This document shows, piece after piece, positions 35,385 to 42,811 of a stretch of 64,000 bases of DNA. Origin of the DNA: Aerophototrophica crusticola (GTDB lineage Bacteria > Pseudomonadota > Alphaproteobacteria > Azospirillales > Azospirillaceae); contig MOEB01000003.1 of assembly GCA_001939945.1 (NCBI GenBank), positions 124,001 through 188,000 of the forward strand, written 5' to 3'. Each line of letters opens with the position of its first letter. Position 1 is the stretch's first letter. Both the position numbers and the translations under genes were made by a program. The notes under the pieces are model-generated. The model searched no databases and was not told the DNA's origin. It worked only from the letters and a program-made list of their open reading frames with translations.

Positions 35385-36229
35385 CAGCAGACCCTCCCCT
35401 GGCCGGCATGTTCCTCCACGAAGACGTGGGACAGCAGGCTGGCCACCCATTTCCGCCCCTCCCGCGTCACCTCGAGGTAGGCGAGGCCAGGCCCGATGTG
35501 GCGGTGCACATGGTTCCAGAAGAAGGACGGGTAGGTGCGGCGCAAGTCGGCGGGAGACTGGTTGCCCAGGCGCTTGTTGGTGCCCGTCTCCTCGAACTCC
35601 TGGAACAGGGCGGGCAGCTTGCGCAGGTAATCCGGGTCGCCCATCTGGCCGATCAGGTCGGCGGCGCAGACCAGCCCCGGCCAGTCGTCCTGGGGCTTGT
35701 CCTCCCGCTCCGGCACGGGGAAGCGGGTGTGCTCGATGCAGCGGCAGACGAAGTTGCTGTCGATGATGGGGTCGTCCCGGAAGCGCCAGCGGACGAACAG
35801 CTTGCCCCGCTCCACATGATAAGGTGTCAGGAAGGCGTCGGTCATGCCGGGCGGGATGTCCACCGTGCTGCCCGACGAGTCGGCCACCGCCCGGTCGCCC
35901 TTGTCGCCGGGGCAGATGCCGCGGATATAGCCGATGTCGTGGCAGAGCAGGGCCACCAGGTAGTTCACCCACTGGCCGGGGCTGACATTGCCTTCGCGCA
36001 GCATCTTGCCGCGCACGATCTCCTGCCCCACGGAGGTGACCATCATGCTGTGCTCCAGGTCATGGTAGATGGCCGTGGAGTTGCTGACGGTCTCCATCGC
36101 CAGCACGGCGGCGACGGACAAGGTGTTCAGGTGGTCCGGGTAGCCGGTGCCGTAGACCCGCTGGAACGTGTCCCGCAGCCGCCCGACGAAGTAGTCGATC
36201 AGGATCTGCCGGGAATCAAACGGGTCCAT
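35384..36229 (-). CDS. HD-domain phosphohydrolase, cyclic-nucleotide phosphodiesterase-like
   Basis: This 281-residue soluble protein has the ordered metal ligands of the HD superfamily: IYHDLEHS (about 54-61), the diagnostic HD pair in LCHDIGYIRG (about 95) and a later Asp in CAADLIGQMGD. The YHDxEH...HDIG spacing resembles class I cyclic-nucleotide phosphodiesterases more than dGTPases or HD-GYP proteins. Being first in a tight three-gene unit with a degenerate copy and an adenylate cyclase, it is likely to hydrolyse cAMP; the substrate is inferred. It has no membrane segment or sensor domain. The start is the ATG at 36229, preceded by a 171-base gap containing a strong terminator for the upstream operon. 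Confidence 0.8.
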   Translation of the reverse strand: MDPFDSRQILIDYFVGRLRDTFQRVYGTGYPDHLNTLSVAAVLAMETVSNSTAIYHDLEHSMMVTSVGQEIVRGKMLREGNVSPGQWVNYLVALLCHDIGYIRGICPGDKGDRAVADSSGSTVDIPPGMTDAFLTPYHVERGKLFVRWRFRDDPIIDSNFVCRCIEHTRFPVPEREDKPQDDWPGLVCAADLIGQMGDPDYLRKLPALFQEFEETGTNKRLGNQSPADLRRTYPSFFWNHVHRHIGPGLAYLEVTREGRKWVASLLSHVFVEEHAGQGRVC

Positions 36230-36360
36230 GGGACAGCCCCCCGCGCCGCCATAGGTGCCCCCGCACCTTTATTGGGTCCGCGGGGGAAAGCGTAAACCGG
36301 CGCCTTCCTGCCGCCAACCGTATGTTTCACCTTCCGGGGTAGGAATGCCCGAAAGGATGA

Positions 36361-36394
36361 GGTGGCGGCGGCCCCGGACCGGGCCGCCGCCACC
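36361..36394 (-). terminator. GC-rich hairpin after the decarboxylase pair
   Basis: A perfect 14-base-pair stem (36361-36374 with 36381-36394) encloses a six-base loop. It lies just after the stop of the second decarboxylase gene on the minus strand and is followed by the weakly T-rich CATCCTTTC, so it is a plausible terminator. The rest of the 171-base gap shows nothing else recognisable. Confidence 0.75.
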
Positions 36395-36400
36395 TTGCCG

Positions 36401-37141
36401 TCAAGCCAGGTAGTCGTGCAGAACCTTGCCGTAGGGCAGGGTCATGTCGGTGACGATGTGCAGGCCCGTGGCGGGCCCCAGCACCGGCAGGTCCGCAAGC
36501 GGGCAGTTCACGGCCGGGATCAGCTCCAGCCGGGCGGCGCCGGTCCAGGCGCCCTTCACGACGATGTCCGCGAACTCCACCGCCACCAGCTGGGCGATGG
36601 CGGGGCTGCCGTCGATGTCGGGGATCAGCTTCAGCGTCACCTGGGTGCGGGCGAGCTGGGCCTTGATTGCCGCCAGGTCGGTGCGGCCATGGTCGTGCTT
36701 GTAGGTCATGGTGCCCGTGGCCACGTGCTGCCCGGCATAGGTGAGGGTGCCGGTCAGGGTGTCCGCGTTGACCTTAAGCGCGGGCTTGCCGAACTTCATC
36801 GGGTAGCCCCACAGCTCACGCCCGCCGGCCAACGGGGGCGTGTTGTCCACGTACATCTGGCTGATGAAGTTGCAGGGCTTGCCGTCGAAGGTGCAGGGGA
36901 TGACCTGCGCCGTGGCGCCATAGGCGCCCATGCCCTGCCCGTCCGGCAGGTCCAGCCACTGGACGGAGACATAGTCCCCCGCCGGCTGCAACGGCTCCGG
37001 AAGGGCCTGGCGGATGGCGGCGGGGTCCGACTTGTAGGTCAGGACCATGTATTCGCGGTCGAAGAACTTGTAGGGCCCGTGCGGAAAAGTCGGGCTCTGC
37101 AAGGGCATGGACGGCAGCTTCAGGACGTCGGCCTTCTTCAT
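36401..37141 (-). CDS. Acetoacetate decarboxylase family protein with altered active-site lysine pair
   Basis: This 246-residue protein matches the acetoacetate decarboxylase fold throughout (SMPLQSPTFPHGPY, FISQMYVDNTPP, GGRELWGYPMKFGKP, GTLTYAGQHVATGTM). In the well-studied Clostridium enzyme, adjacent lysines 115 and 116 in a PKK motif form and activate the Schiff base. Here the motif is PMK, with Met115 in place of the first lysine and Lys116 kept. The neighbour at 37155-37919 keeps PKK. Loss of the Schiff-base lysine would normally abolish decarboxylation, so this copy may use the second lysine, do other chemistry, or be a partner subunit. It starts 13 bases after the paralogue's stop, in the same operon. 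Confidence 0.85.
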   Translation of the reverse strand: MKKADVLKLPSMPLQSPTFPHGPYKFFDREYMVLTYKSDPAAIRQALPEPLQPAGDYVSVQWLDLPDGQGMGAYGATAQVIPCTFDGKPCNFISQMYVDNTPPLAGGRELWGYPMKFGKPALKVNADTLTGTLTYAGQHVATGTMTYKHDHGRTDLAAIKAQLARTQVTLKLIPDIDGSPAIAQLVAVEFADIVVKGAWTGAARLELIPAVNCPLADLPVLGPATGLHIVTDMTLPYGKVLHDYLA

Positions 37142-37154
37142 GGTCTGATACCCC

Positions 37155-37919
37155 TCAGCCTTCCTGGTCCTTGATGTAGTCGAACAGCACCCGGCCGTGG
37201 GGCAGGGTGATGTCGCCGATGAAGTGCTTGCCGCCGACGATGCGCTTGATCGGCAGGTCGCCCACCGGCGCGTTCACGTGCGGGATCAGGTGCAGGCGGG
37301 CGGGCGACAGCCAGCTCCCCTTGATGGTGATCTCGGTCAGGTTATAGGCGACGAGCTGGCAGATCTTCGGCTTGCCGTCCACGTCGGGAATGATCTTCAG
37401 GTTGCACTGGGTCTTGGTCATGCCCTTGGCCATGGCCTCCACCCCGCCGGGCGACTCCTGGTGCTTGTAGGCCATGGTGCCCATGGCGACCAGCTGGCCG
37501 GCATAGTGCAGCGTGCCCGTCAGCGTGTCGGAGGTGACCTCCAGCTTCGGGTGCGCGTACTTCTTGGGGAAGCCCCAGATCTCGCGGCCGGCGCTGATCG
37601 GCGGCTCGTCGTCCAGGTACATCTGGGCGGTGAAGTTGATCGGCTCCCCCTTGAACAGGCAGGGGATGACGACGCCCGATTCGGTGTAGTCGCCGAAGCC
37701 GGAGCTGTCCGGCATCTTGATCCACTCATACAGCACGTGGCCGTCGGGGTTCGGCTCCAGCGGCTCGGGCACGGCCGCGCGCAGCAGGTCGTGGTCCGTC
37801 TCGTAGGTGATGATCATGTATTCCCGGTTCACGAACCGGTAGGGCCCCATGGGGTAGCTGGGGCTGGCCGCCGGCATGGACGGCAGCTTCAGGATCTCGT
37901 CAGGCGTCACGGTCGGCAC
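37155..37919 (-). CDS. adc: Acetoacetate decarboxylase
   Basis: This 254-residue cytosolic enzyme should convert acetoacetate to acetone and CO2. It has the full family pattern: SMPAASPSYPMGPYRFVNRE, FTAQMYLDDEPPISAGREIW, and the catalytic pair Lys119-Lys120 in WGFPKKYAHPK, then GTLHYAGQLVAMGTM. The length is typical. It is first in a two-gene operon with a paralogue whose equivalent motif is PMK. 3-Hydroxybutyrate dehydrogenase, which makes acetoacetate, is encoded nearby on the other strand, supporting a ketone-body or polyhydroxybutyrate role. The family also contains non-decarboxylating members, so acetoacetate as substrate is likely but not proven. Confidence 0.88.
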   Translation of the reverse strand: MPTVTPDEILKLPSMPAASPSYPMGPYRFVNREYMIITYETDHDLLRAAVPEPLEPNPDGHVLYEWIKMPDSSGFGDYTESGVVIPCLFKGEPINFTAQMYLDDEPPISAGREIWGFPKKYAHPKLEVTSDTLTGTLHYAGQLVAMGTMAYKHQESPGGVEAMAKGMTKTQCNLKIIPDVDGKPKICQLVAYNLTEITIKGSWLSPARLHLIPHVNAPVGDLPIKRIVGGKHFIGDITLPHGRVLFDYIKDQEG

Positions 37920-37976
37920 CTCTCGGCAAGGAATGGCATGTCGGGATGGTCGGGCCCGTGCGTCGGGCAGACTTCG

Positions 37977-38009
37977 GCCGCCGGTGCCCGTGACCCCGGG
38001 CGCCGGCGG
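37977..38009 (-). terminator. GC-rich hairpin after the patatin-like gene
   Basis: A 13-base-pair stem with one mismatch (GCCGCCGGTGCCCG at 37977-37990 against CGGGCGCCGGCGG at 37997-38009) sits ten bases beyond the stop of the patatin-like gene on the minus strand. There is no strong U-tract. It probably ends or attenuates the patatin transcript before the decarboxylase operon. Confidence 0.55.
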
Positions 38010-38018
38010 TGGGGCGTC

Positions 38019-39125
38019 CTAGAGGAAGAGGCCCTTGATGTCGGTGGTCGTCTGGACCCCGATGTGGTCGAAATTCTCCTCCAGCCACTGGCTGGCGGTG
38101 GCCCGGCCAACGTCCCGCAGGTCCTGCAGGAAGTCCCAGTCCGGGTTCAGCTTGCTGGCCACGCCCAGGCTCCGCATGTGCTCGTCGTTGCGGATGGAGT
38201 GGATCAGCATCTGGCGGTGCTTCTCATCGTCCAGCTGGCCGTCCTGGATCAGGTGGCTGACGAAGGCGATGGCCCGCATCTCCCGCATCAGGGAGGAGTT
38301 AAAGCTGATCTCGTTGATGCGGTTCATGATGTCCCGCGCCGTGTTCGGGATCTCCTCCCGGTACAGCGGGTTGATGTGGACGATGATGACGTCGCTGGTG
38401 GTCGACCCGTAGATCAGCGGGAAGATGGCGGGGTTGCCCATGTAGCCCCCGTCCCAGTACGCCTCCCCGTCGATCTCCACCGTGTGGAACATGAAGGGCA
38501 GGCAGCCGGACGCCAGCACCGCCTCCACCCGCAGCTCATGGTTCTCGAACATCTTCACCTTGCCGGTGCGGACGTTCGTGGCCGACAGGAAGACCTTGAT
38601 CGGGCAGTCGCGGCGCAGCTTTTCGAAGTCCACGCACTCCAGGAGCACGTCCTTCAGCGGGTTCAGGTTCAGCGGGTTGAACTGCGCCGGGGACATCAGC
38701 CGGGACATGATGTCGAACATCATGAAGGCCGGGGAATAGTCCAGCGAGTGGTTCTTCATCATCTTGTCGAGCCAGCTGGGCTGCAACGGCCCGCGCGACC
38801 CCGCCTCACTGATCTTCTTCCAGAACTTCGCCAGCTCCCGCCTCGCCCCCTCGCGCCCCCCGATGGTTAGGCCGTAAGCCAGAACCGTCGCGTTCATCGC
38901 ACCAGCGGAGGTGGCGCTGACCGCCGAGTAGCCGATCCTCTCATCCTCCAGCAGCCGGTCCAACACCCCCCAGGCGAACGCCCCGTGGGCGCCGCCGCCC
39001 TGGAGCGCCAGGTTGACGGTTTTCACGGCCGGGGCAGGGGCTTGCGCCACACCCGGGACCGGACGGGGTCGGCTGGATTTGGCCGGCTTGGCGGCAGGCG
39101 CCGCCCTCAGCGTGGTGTCAGGCAT
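38019..39125 (-). CDS. Patatin-like phospholipase/hydrolase
   Basis: This 368-residue protein is a serine lipid hydrolase of the patatin family. The oxyanion-hole loop is GGGAHG (43-48), the nucleophile elbow is ATSAG with Ser73 (an Ala variant of GxSxG), and the catalytic Asp is in WDGGYMGNP (about 220), giving the Ser-Asp dyad. The first 35 residues are Ala/Pro/Lys-rich and look like a flexible tail, not a signal peptide, so it is probably cytosolic or peripheral to the membrane. It is divergent from 3-hydroxybutyrate dehydrogenase across a 173-base gap and upstream of the decarboxylases. Patatin-like proteins beside bdhA may act on storage lipids or polyhydroxybutyrate granules; that link is inference. 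Confidence 0.9.
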   Translation of the reverse strand: MPDTTLRAAPAAKPAKSSRPRPVPGVAQAPAPAVKTVNLALQGGGAHGAFAWGVLDRLLEDERIGYSAVSATSAGAMNATVLAYGLTIGGREGARRELAKFWKKISEAGSRGPLQPSWLDKMMKNHSLDYSPAFMMFDIMSRLMSPAQFNPLNLNPLKDVLLECVDFEKLRRDCPIKVFLSATNVRTGKVKMFENHELRVEAVLASGCLPFMFHTVEIDGEAYWDGGYMGNPAIFPLIYGSTTSDVIIVHINPLYREEIPNTARDIMNRINEISFNSSLMREMRAIAFVSHLIQDGQLDDEKHRQMLIHSIRNDEHMRSLGVASKLNPDWDFLQDLRDVGRATASQWLEENFDHIGVQTTTDIKGLFL

Positions 39126-39298
39126 GCCGCAACCCCCCGATCATTTGTAATTAAGTGTGATTAGATTGCCCCTAACGGCTTCCCGACTATAACGCTTTGT
39201 GTATTATGGGGGAAGAGACGTTCGCAGGCAGGGGAAACCTGTCCGTTTGCCTTATAACCAACGGCCGAAAGGCTTGGGATTGCATCGGGGGGTAGGGG
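39126..39298. promoter_or_regulatory. Divergent promoter region, patatin-like gene / bdhA
   Basis: This gap is distinctly AT-rich in its first half (TTTGTAATTAAGTGTGATTAG at 39144-39164 and ACTATAACGCTTTGTGTATTAT around 39186-39207). Promoters for both divergent genes are expected here. TATAAC at about 39188 and TATTAT at 39202 are candidate -10 elements. A weak G-rich ribosome site (GGGGGGTAGGGG) lies just before the bdhA ATG. No inverted operator stands out. Confidence 0.45.
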
Positions 39299-40081
39299 AT
39301 GTTGAAGGGTAAGTCAGCCATCGTGACGGGTTCCACCAGCGGCATCGGGCTGGGCATTGCCCGCAGTCTTGCGGCGAAGGGGGCAAACATCCTGCTGAAC
39401 GGGTTCGGCGACCCGGCGGAGATCGAGAAGATCCGCCAGGCCATCGAATCGGAGTTCGGGGTGAAGGCCGCCTACAACGGTGCCGACATCAGCAAGCCCG
39501 AGCAGATCGAGGCCATGGTCAACCAGTGCGTCGAGACCTTCGGCGCCGTGGACATCCTGGTGAACAACGCCGGCATCCAGCACACCGCCGCGGTGGAGGA
39601 CTTCCCGCAGGCCAAGTGGGACGCCATCCTGGCCATCAACCTTTCCGGCGTCTTCTGGGGCATCCACTATGCACTGCCGCACATGAAGGCCAAGGGCTGG
39701 GGCCGCGTCATCAACATCGCCAGCGTGCACGGCCTGATCGCCAGCAAGCACAAGGCCGCCTACGTGGCCGCCAAGCACGGCGTCGTCGGCTTGTCCAAGG
39801 TGGTGGCCCTGGAGACGGCGGGCACCGGCGTGACCTGCAACACCATCTGCCCGGGCTGGGTGCTGACCCCGCTGGTGCAGAAGCAGATCGACGACATGGC
39901 CGCCCGTGAGGGCATCACCGTGGCGGCGGCGCAGGAGAAGCTGCTGAAGGAGAAGCAGCCCTCGGGCCAGTTCGCCACGCCGGACCAGCTCGGCGAGCTG
40001 GCGGCCTTCCTGGCGAGCGACGCCGCGGCCCAGATGACCGGCGCTGCGCTGCCCATGGATGGCGGCTGGACCTCGCAGTAA
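39299..40081 (+). CDS. bdhA: 3-Hydroxybutyrate dehydrogenase (SDR family)
   Basis: This 260-residue cytosolic enzyme interconverts (R)-3-hydroxybutyrate and acetoacetate with NAD. It has the short-chain dehydrogenase signatures GSTSGIGLG (11-19, cofactor binding), VDILVNNAGIQH, the catalytic Ser in NIASVHG (about 142) and the YVAAK pair Tyr155/Lys159. The sequence after it (GTGVTCNTICPGWVLTPLVQKQI) and the ending TGAALPMDGGWTSQ are characteristic of bacterial BdhA. It probably completes polyhydroxybutyrate breakdown, feeding acetoacetate to CoA transfer or to the nearby acetoacetate decarboxylase. It is transcribed divergently from the patatin-like gene and followed by a strong hairpin. Confidence 0.95.
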   Translation: MLKGKSAIVTGSTSGIGLGIARSLAAKGANILLNGFGDPAEIEKIRQAIESEFGVKAAYNGADISKPEQIEAMVNQCVETFGAVDILVNNAGIQHTAAVEDFPQAKWDAILAINLSGVFWGIHYALPHMKAKGWGRVINIASVHGLIASKHKAAYVAAKHGVVGLSKVVALETAGTGVTCNTICPGWVLTPLVQKQIDDMAAREGITVAAAQEKLLKEKQPSGQFATPDQLGELAAFLASDAAAQMTGAALPMDGGWTSQ

Positions 40082-40095
40082 GTCAGTGAAGGGGG

Positions 40096-40121
40096 CCGGC
40101 CCGGGCAACGACCCGGGCCGG
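40096..40121 (+). terminator. Perfect hairpin after bdhA
   Basis: CCGGCCCGGG at 40096-40105 pairs perfectly with CCCGGGCCGG at 40112-40121 across a six-base loop, 14 bases after the bdhA stop. There is no U-tract, as is common in GC-rich genomes. It separates bdhA from the cytochrome cluster that starts at 40198. Confidence 0.65.
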
Positions 40122-40197
40122 GATGCCCCCGCGGCGATGGGGTGCCGCGGGGATGCAGGGGGTGCCGGCGGGGACCGGCAAGGGCCGGGGGGCTTGG

Positions 40198-41034
40198 ATG
40201 GCCGTACACGAATCATTCCTGGAATACCGGGGCTTCCGGTTCCTGAAGGCGGCGGGCGCGCTCGTCGCCCTCTCCATCCTTTTGTATGTCTTGTACACCC
40301 CCATCGGCCCGCACAACGGCGGGACCTGGCTGGGCTATGGCCTGGGCACCGTCGGGTTGGTGCTGATCGGCTGGCTGACCTACCTCGGCGTCCGCAAGCG
40401 GCAGTACGACCTTGGCCCGGTGAAGCTGAAGGCCTGGGTCTCCGCCCATGTCTACCTTGGTCTTTCCCTCCTGGTGGTGGGGACGCTGCACACCGGGTTC
40501 CAGTTCGGCTGGAACGTGCACACCCTGGCCTATGCCCTGATGGTGGTGGTGATCGCCAGCGGCATCTACGGCGTCTACGCCTATGTCCGCTACCCCACCC
40601 TGATGACCGCGAACCGGGGCGGCCAGACCCTGGACACCATGATGCGCGCCGTGGCGGAGCTGGACCGGCAATGCCGCGACCTGGCCATGGGGCTGGGCGA
40701 CGAGGTGGCGCGGGTGGTTCTGGACAGCCAGCAGAACACGGTGATCGGCGGCAATGCCTGGGCGCTGCTCAGCGGCAAGGTCCGCGGCTGCCCCACGGGC
40801 CGGGCCGTCACCCGGGTGGAGGAACTGGCAAAAGGCACCGCCGACGCCACGGCCGACCGGTTGGCGGCGCTCCTGTCCCTGCTCCGGCGCAAGGCCGGGC
40901 TGCTGCGGCGCATCCGCAAGGACCTGCAGTACCGGGCCCTGATGGAGGTCTGGCTCTTCGTGCACGTGCCCCTGTCCGTCGCCCTGCTGGCGGCGCTGCT
41001 GGTGCACGTCTTCGCCGTGTTCTTCTATTGGTGA
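40198..41034 (+). CDS. Di-heme b-type membrane cytochrome, putative quinol-oxidising subunit
   Basis: This 278-residue protein has about five membrane helices (roughly 15-33, 45-65, 82-100, 107-127 and 256-277) and a cytosolic helical domain between the last two. Two helices each carry a His-x13-His pair: HVYLGLSLLVVGTLH and HVPLSVALLAALLVH. Two His pairs 14 apart in two helices is the classical arrangement for two stacked b hemes crossing the membrane. It is not an obvious member of a named family. It leads a four-gene unit with three multiheme c-type cytochromes, so a role passing electrons between the quinone pool and the periplasm is inferred. The ATG at 40198 is preferred over 40123 because a G-rich site precedes it and the extra N-terminus would lie in the terminator region. 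Confidence 0.75.
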   Translation: MAVHESFLEYRGFRFLKAAGALVALSILLYVLYTPIGPHNGGTWLGYGLGTVGLVLIGWLTYLGVRKRQYDLGPVKLKAWVSAHVYLGLSLLVVGTLHTGFQFGWNVHTLAYALMVVVIASGIYGVYAYVRYPTLMTANRGGQTLDTMMRAVAELDRQCRDLAMGLGDEVARVVLDSQQNTVIGGNAWALLSGKVRGCPTGRAVTRVEELAKGTADATADRLAALLSLLRRKAGLLRRIRKDLQYRALMEVWLFVHVPLSVALLAALLVHVFAVFFYW

Positions 41035-41047
41035 CGGGAGCGGTCCG

Positions 41048-42811
41048 ATGAAGATCCTGGTCCGCTATGTGACCCGCCGCCCCCGCGGCAACACGGTCAA
41101 CCGCGACGAGTTGGTGGAGGCGACGGAGCTGGGCATCGGCCGCGGCGCCGGTAACGCCCTGCACCTGTCCGACATCCGCATCCAGTACAACCACGCCGTC
41201 ATCCACCCCGCCGGCCCCGGCCACGCCACCATCCAGGCCCTGGGCGACGCGGATTTGGCTGTCAACGGCAAGCCCGTGCGCACGGCGGAGGTAAGCCCCG
41301 GCGACGAGATCGACGTGGGTCCGTACCGGCTCCGCCTGCTGGAGCCGGGGGAGGGACACGAGGTCGGCGTCTCCGCCGAGCTTGTGGCGCCCCAGTCCGA
41401 TGACGAGGAACGGGTGCGCGCCTGCGCCCGCACCAGCTTCGCCAGGGAGATGCCGGGCCGCCGCCCCATCGCCTGGGCCCTGGTGTCGGCGGTGCTGGTG
41501 CTGTTCCTGGCCCTGCCGCTGTACAGCTTCCTGGCGGAGCGGCCGACGGTCACGTCCGACGCGGGCCTCGACCCCGCCAGGATGGAGGCGATGCACCAGC
41601 GGATCGCCTTCGACACGGTCTGGACCAGCGGCGCCATCTCCGGCCCGCACCGCTTCACGGCGGAGAACTGCACCGCCTGCCACCAGGACGCCTTCGTCAT
41701 GGTGCGCGACAGCTCCTGCACCGCGTGCCACCAGGACATCGGCCACCACGCCGACCCGGCGGTGGCCGCCCTTGTGGGGGGCCTGGCGGAGACGCGCTGC
41801 GCCACCTGCCACAAGGAGCATGAGGGGCCGCAGGCCGCCGTGCAGGACGACCAGCGCAGCTGCACCACCTGCCACGCCAATTTGAAGGCGGAGCACCCCA
41901 AGACCGGCTTGCAGGACGTCTGGGCCTTCGACCCCGGCAAGCACCCGCAGTTCCGCCCGTCCGTCGTGACCGACGGCGCCACCGGGAAGGTGGAGCGGCT
42001 GGAGGTGGGCGGGCAGGTGCCGCTGGTGGAGAGGTCCAACCTGGTCTTCCCGCACAGCCGCCACCTGAAGGCGGAGGGCATCCGCGGGCCGGACGGCACC
42101 GTGAAGATGCAGTGCAGCGACTGCCACACCCCAAGCGGCGGGCTGTTCCAGCCGGTCAGCATGGAGAAGAACTGCCAGTCCTGCCATGCCATCAAGTTCG
42201 ACCCCGCCAGCCCCGCCCGCACCGTGCCCCACGTGGCGGCGGAGAAGGCGCTGGAGGTGGTGCGCGACCACTTCAACAGCATCGTCCTGTCCGGCAACTA
42301 TGACGACGTCACTGCCCCGGCGGTGGTCCGCCGCCGGCCCGGCACGGAGATGAAGCCGGAGGAGCGGGCCCAGGCCCTGCAATGGGCCGCGGTCAAGACG
42401 GGGGAGGCCATCGACCGGCTGGCCGGCAAGTCCGGCTGCGGCGGCTGCCATGTGGTGACCAAGGCGGGGGAGGGTGCCACGGCGACCCTGGCGGTGGCCA
42501 AGCTGCACGTCACCGACCGCTGGATGCCGAAGGGCATCTTCGACCACCCCAGCCACGACACCATGTCGTGCGACAGCTGCCACGCCGCCAAGACGAGCCA
42601 GGTCGCCACGGACGTGCTGCTGCCGGGGGTGCAGACCTGCACCGCCTGCCACGGCCCGCAGGAGGCGGCGGCCAAGGTGCCCAGCACCTGCGTCACCTGC
42701 CACGTCTTCCACCAGCCCGGCCTGCCGGCCATGCGGCCGGGCCCCGACGGCAAGACGGCCGCCCACCCCGCGCCCGCCCTGGCGCCCACGCCCGCGAGTG
42801 CTTCGCGATGA
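41048..42811 (+). CDS. FHA domain fused to a membrane-anchored decaheme cytochrome c
   Basis: This 587-residue protein starts with an FHA-like phosphopeptide-binding domain (about 20-100: LGIGRGAGNALHLSDIR, then YNHAVIHP, VNGKPV, and PGDEIDVGPYRLRLLE). A single helix at about 140-165 (PIAWALVSAVLVLFLALPLY) places the rest in the periplasm, where ten CXXCH motifs occur between residues 208 and 552: CTACH, CTACH, CATCH, CTTCH, CSDCH, CQSCH, CGGCH, CDSCH, CTACH and CVTCH. Many extra His residues could be distal ligands. The protein would therefore carry ten c hemes outside and a pThr-sensing domain inside, a combination I do not recognise from known systems. The FHA has no canonical Ser/His pair (QYNH in place of SRxH), so phosphobinding needs testing. 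It starts 13 bases after the cytochrome b gene and overlaps the next gene (ATGA). Confidence 0.88.
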   Translation: MKILVRYVTRRPRGNTVNRDELVEATELGIGRGAGNALHLSDIRIQYNHAVIHPAGPGHATIQALGDADLAVNGKPVRTAEVSPGDEIDVGPYRLRLLEPGEGHEVGVSAELVAPQSDDEERVRACARTSFAREMPGRRPIAWALVSAVLVLFLALPLYSFLAERPTVTSDAGLDPARMEAMHQRIAFDTVWTSGAISGPHRFTAENCTACHQDAFVMVRDSSCTACHQDIGHHADPAVAALVGGLAETRCATCHKEHEGPQAAVQDDQRSCTTCHANLKAEHPKTGLQDVWAFDPGKHPQFRPSVVTDGATGKVERLEVGGQVPLVERSNLVFPHSRHLKAEGIRGPDGTVKMQCSDCHTPSGGLFQPVSMEKNCQSCHAIKFDPASPARTVPHVAAEKALEVVRDHFNSIVLSGNYDDVTAPAVVRRRPGTEMKPEERAQALQWAAVKTGEAIDRLAGKSGCGGCHVVTKAGEGATATLAVAKLHVTDRWMPKGIFDHPSHDTMSCDSCHAAKTSQVATDVLLPGVQTCTACHGPQEAAAKVPSTCVTCHVFHQPGLPAMRPGPDGKTAAHPAPALAPTPASASR

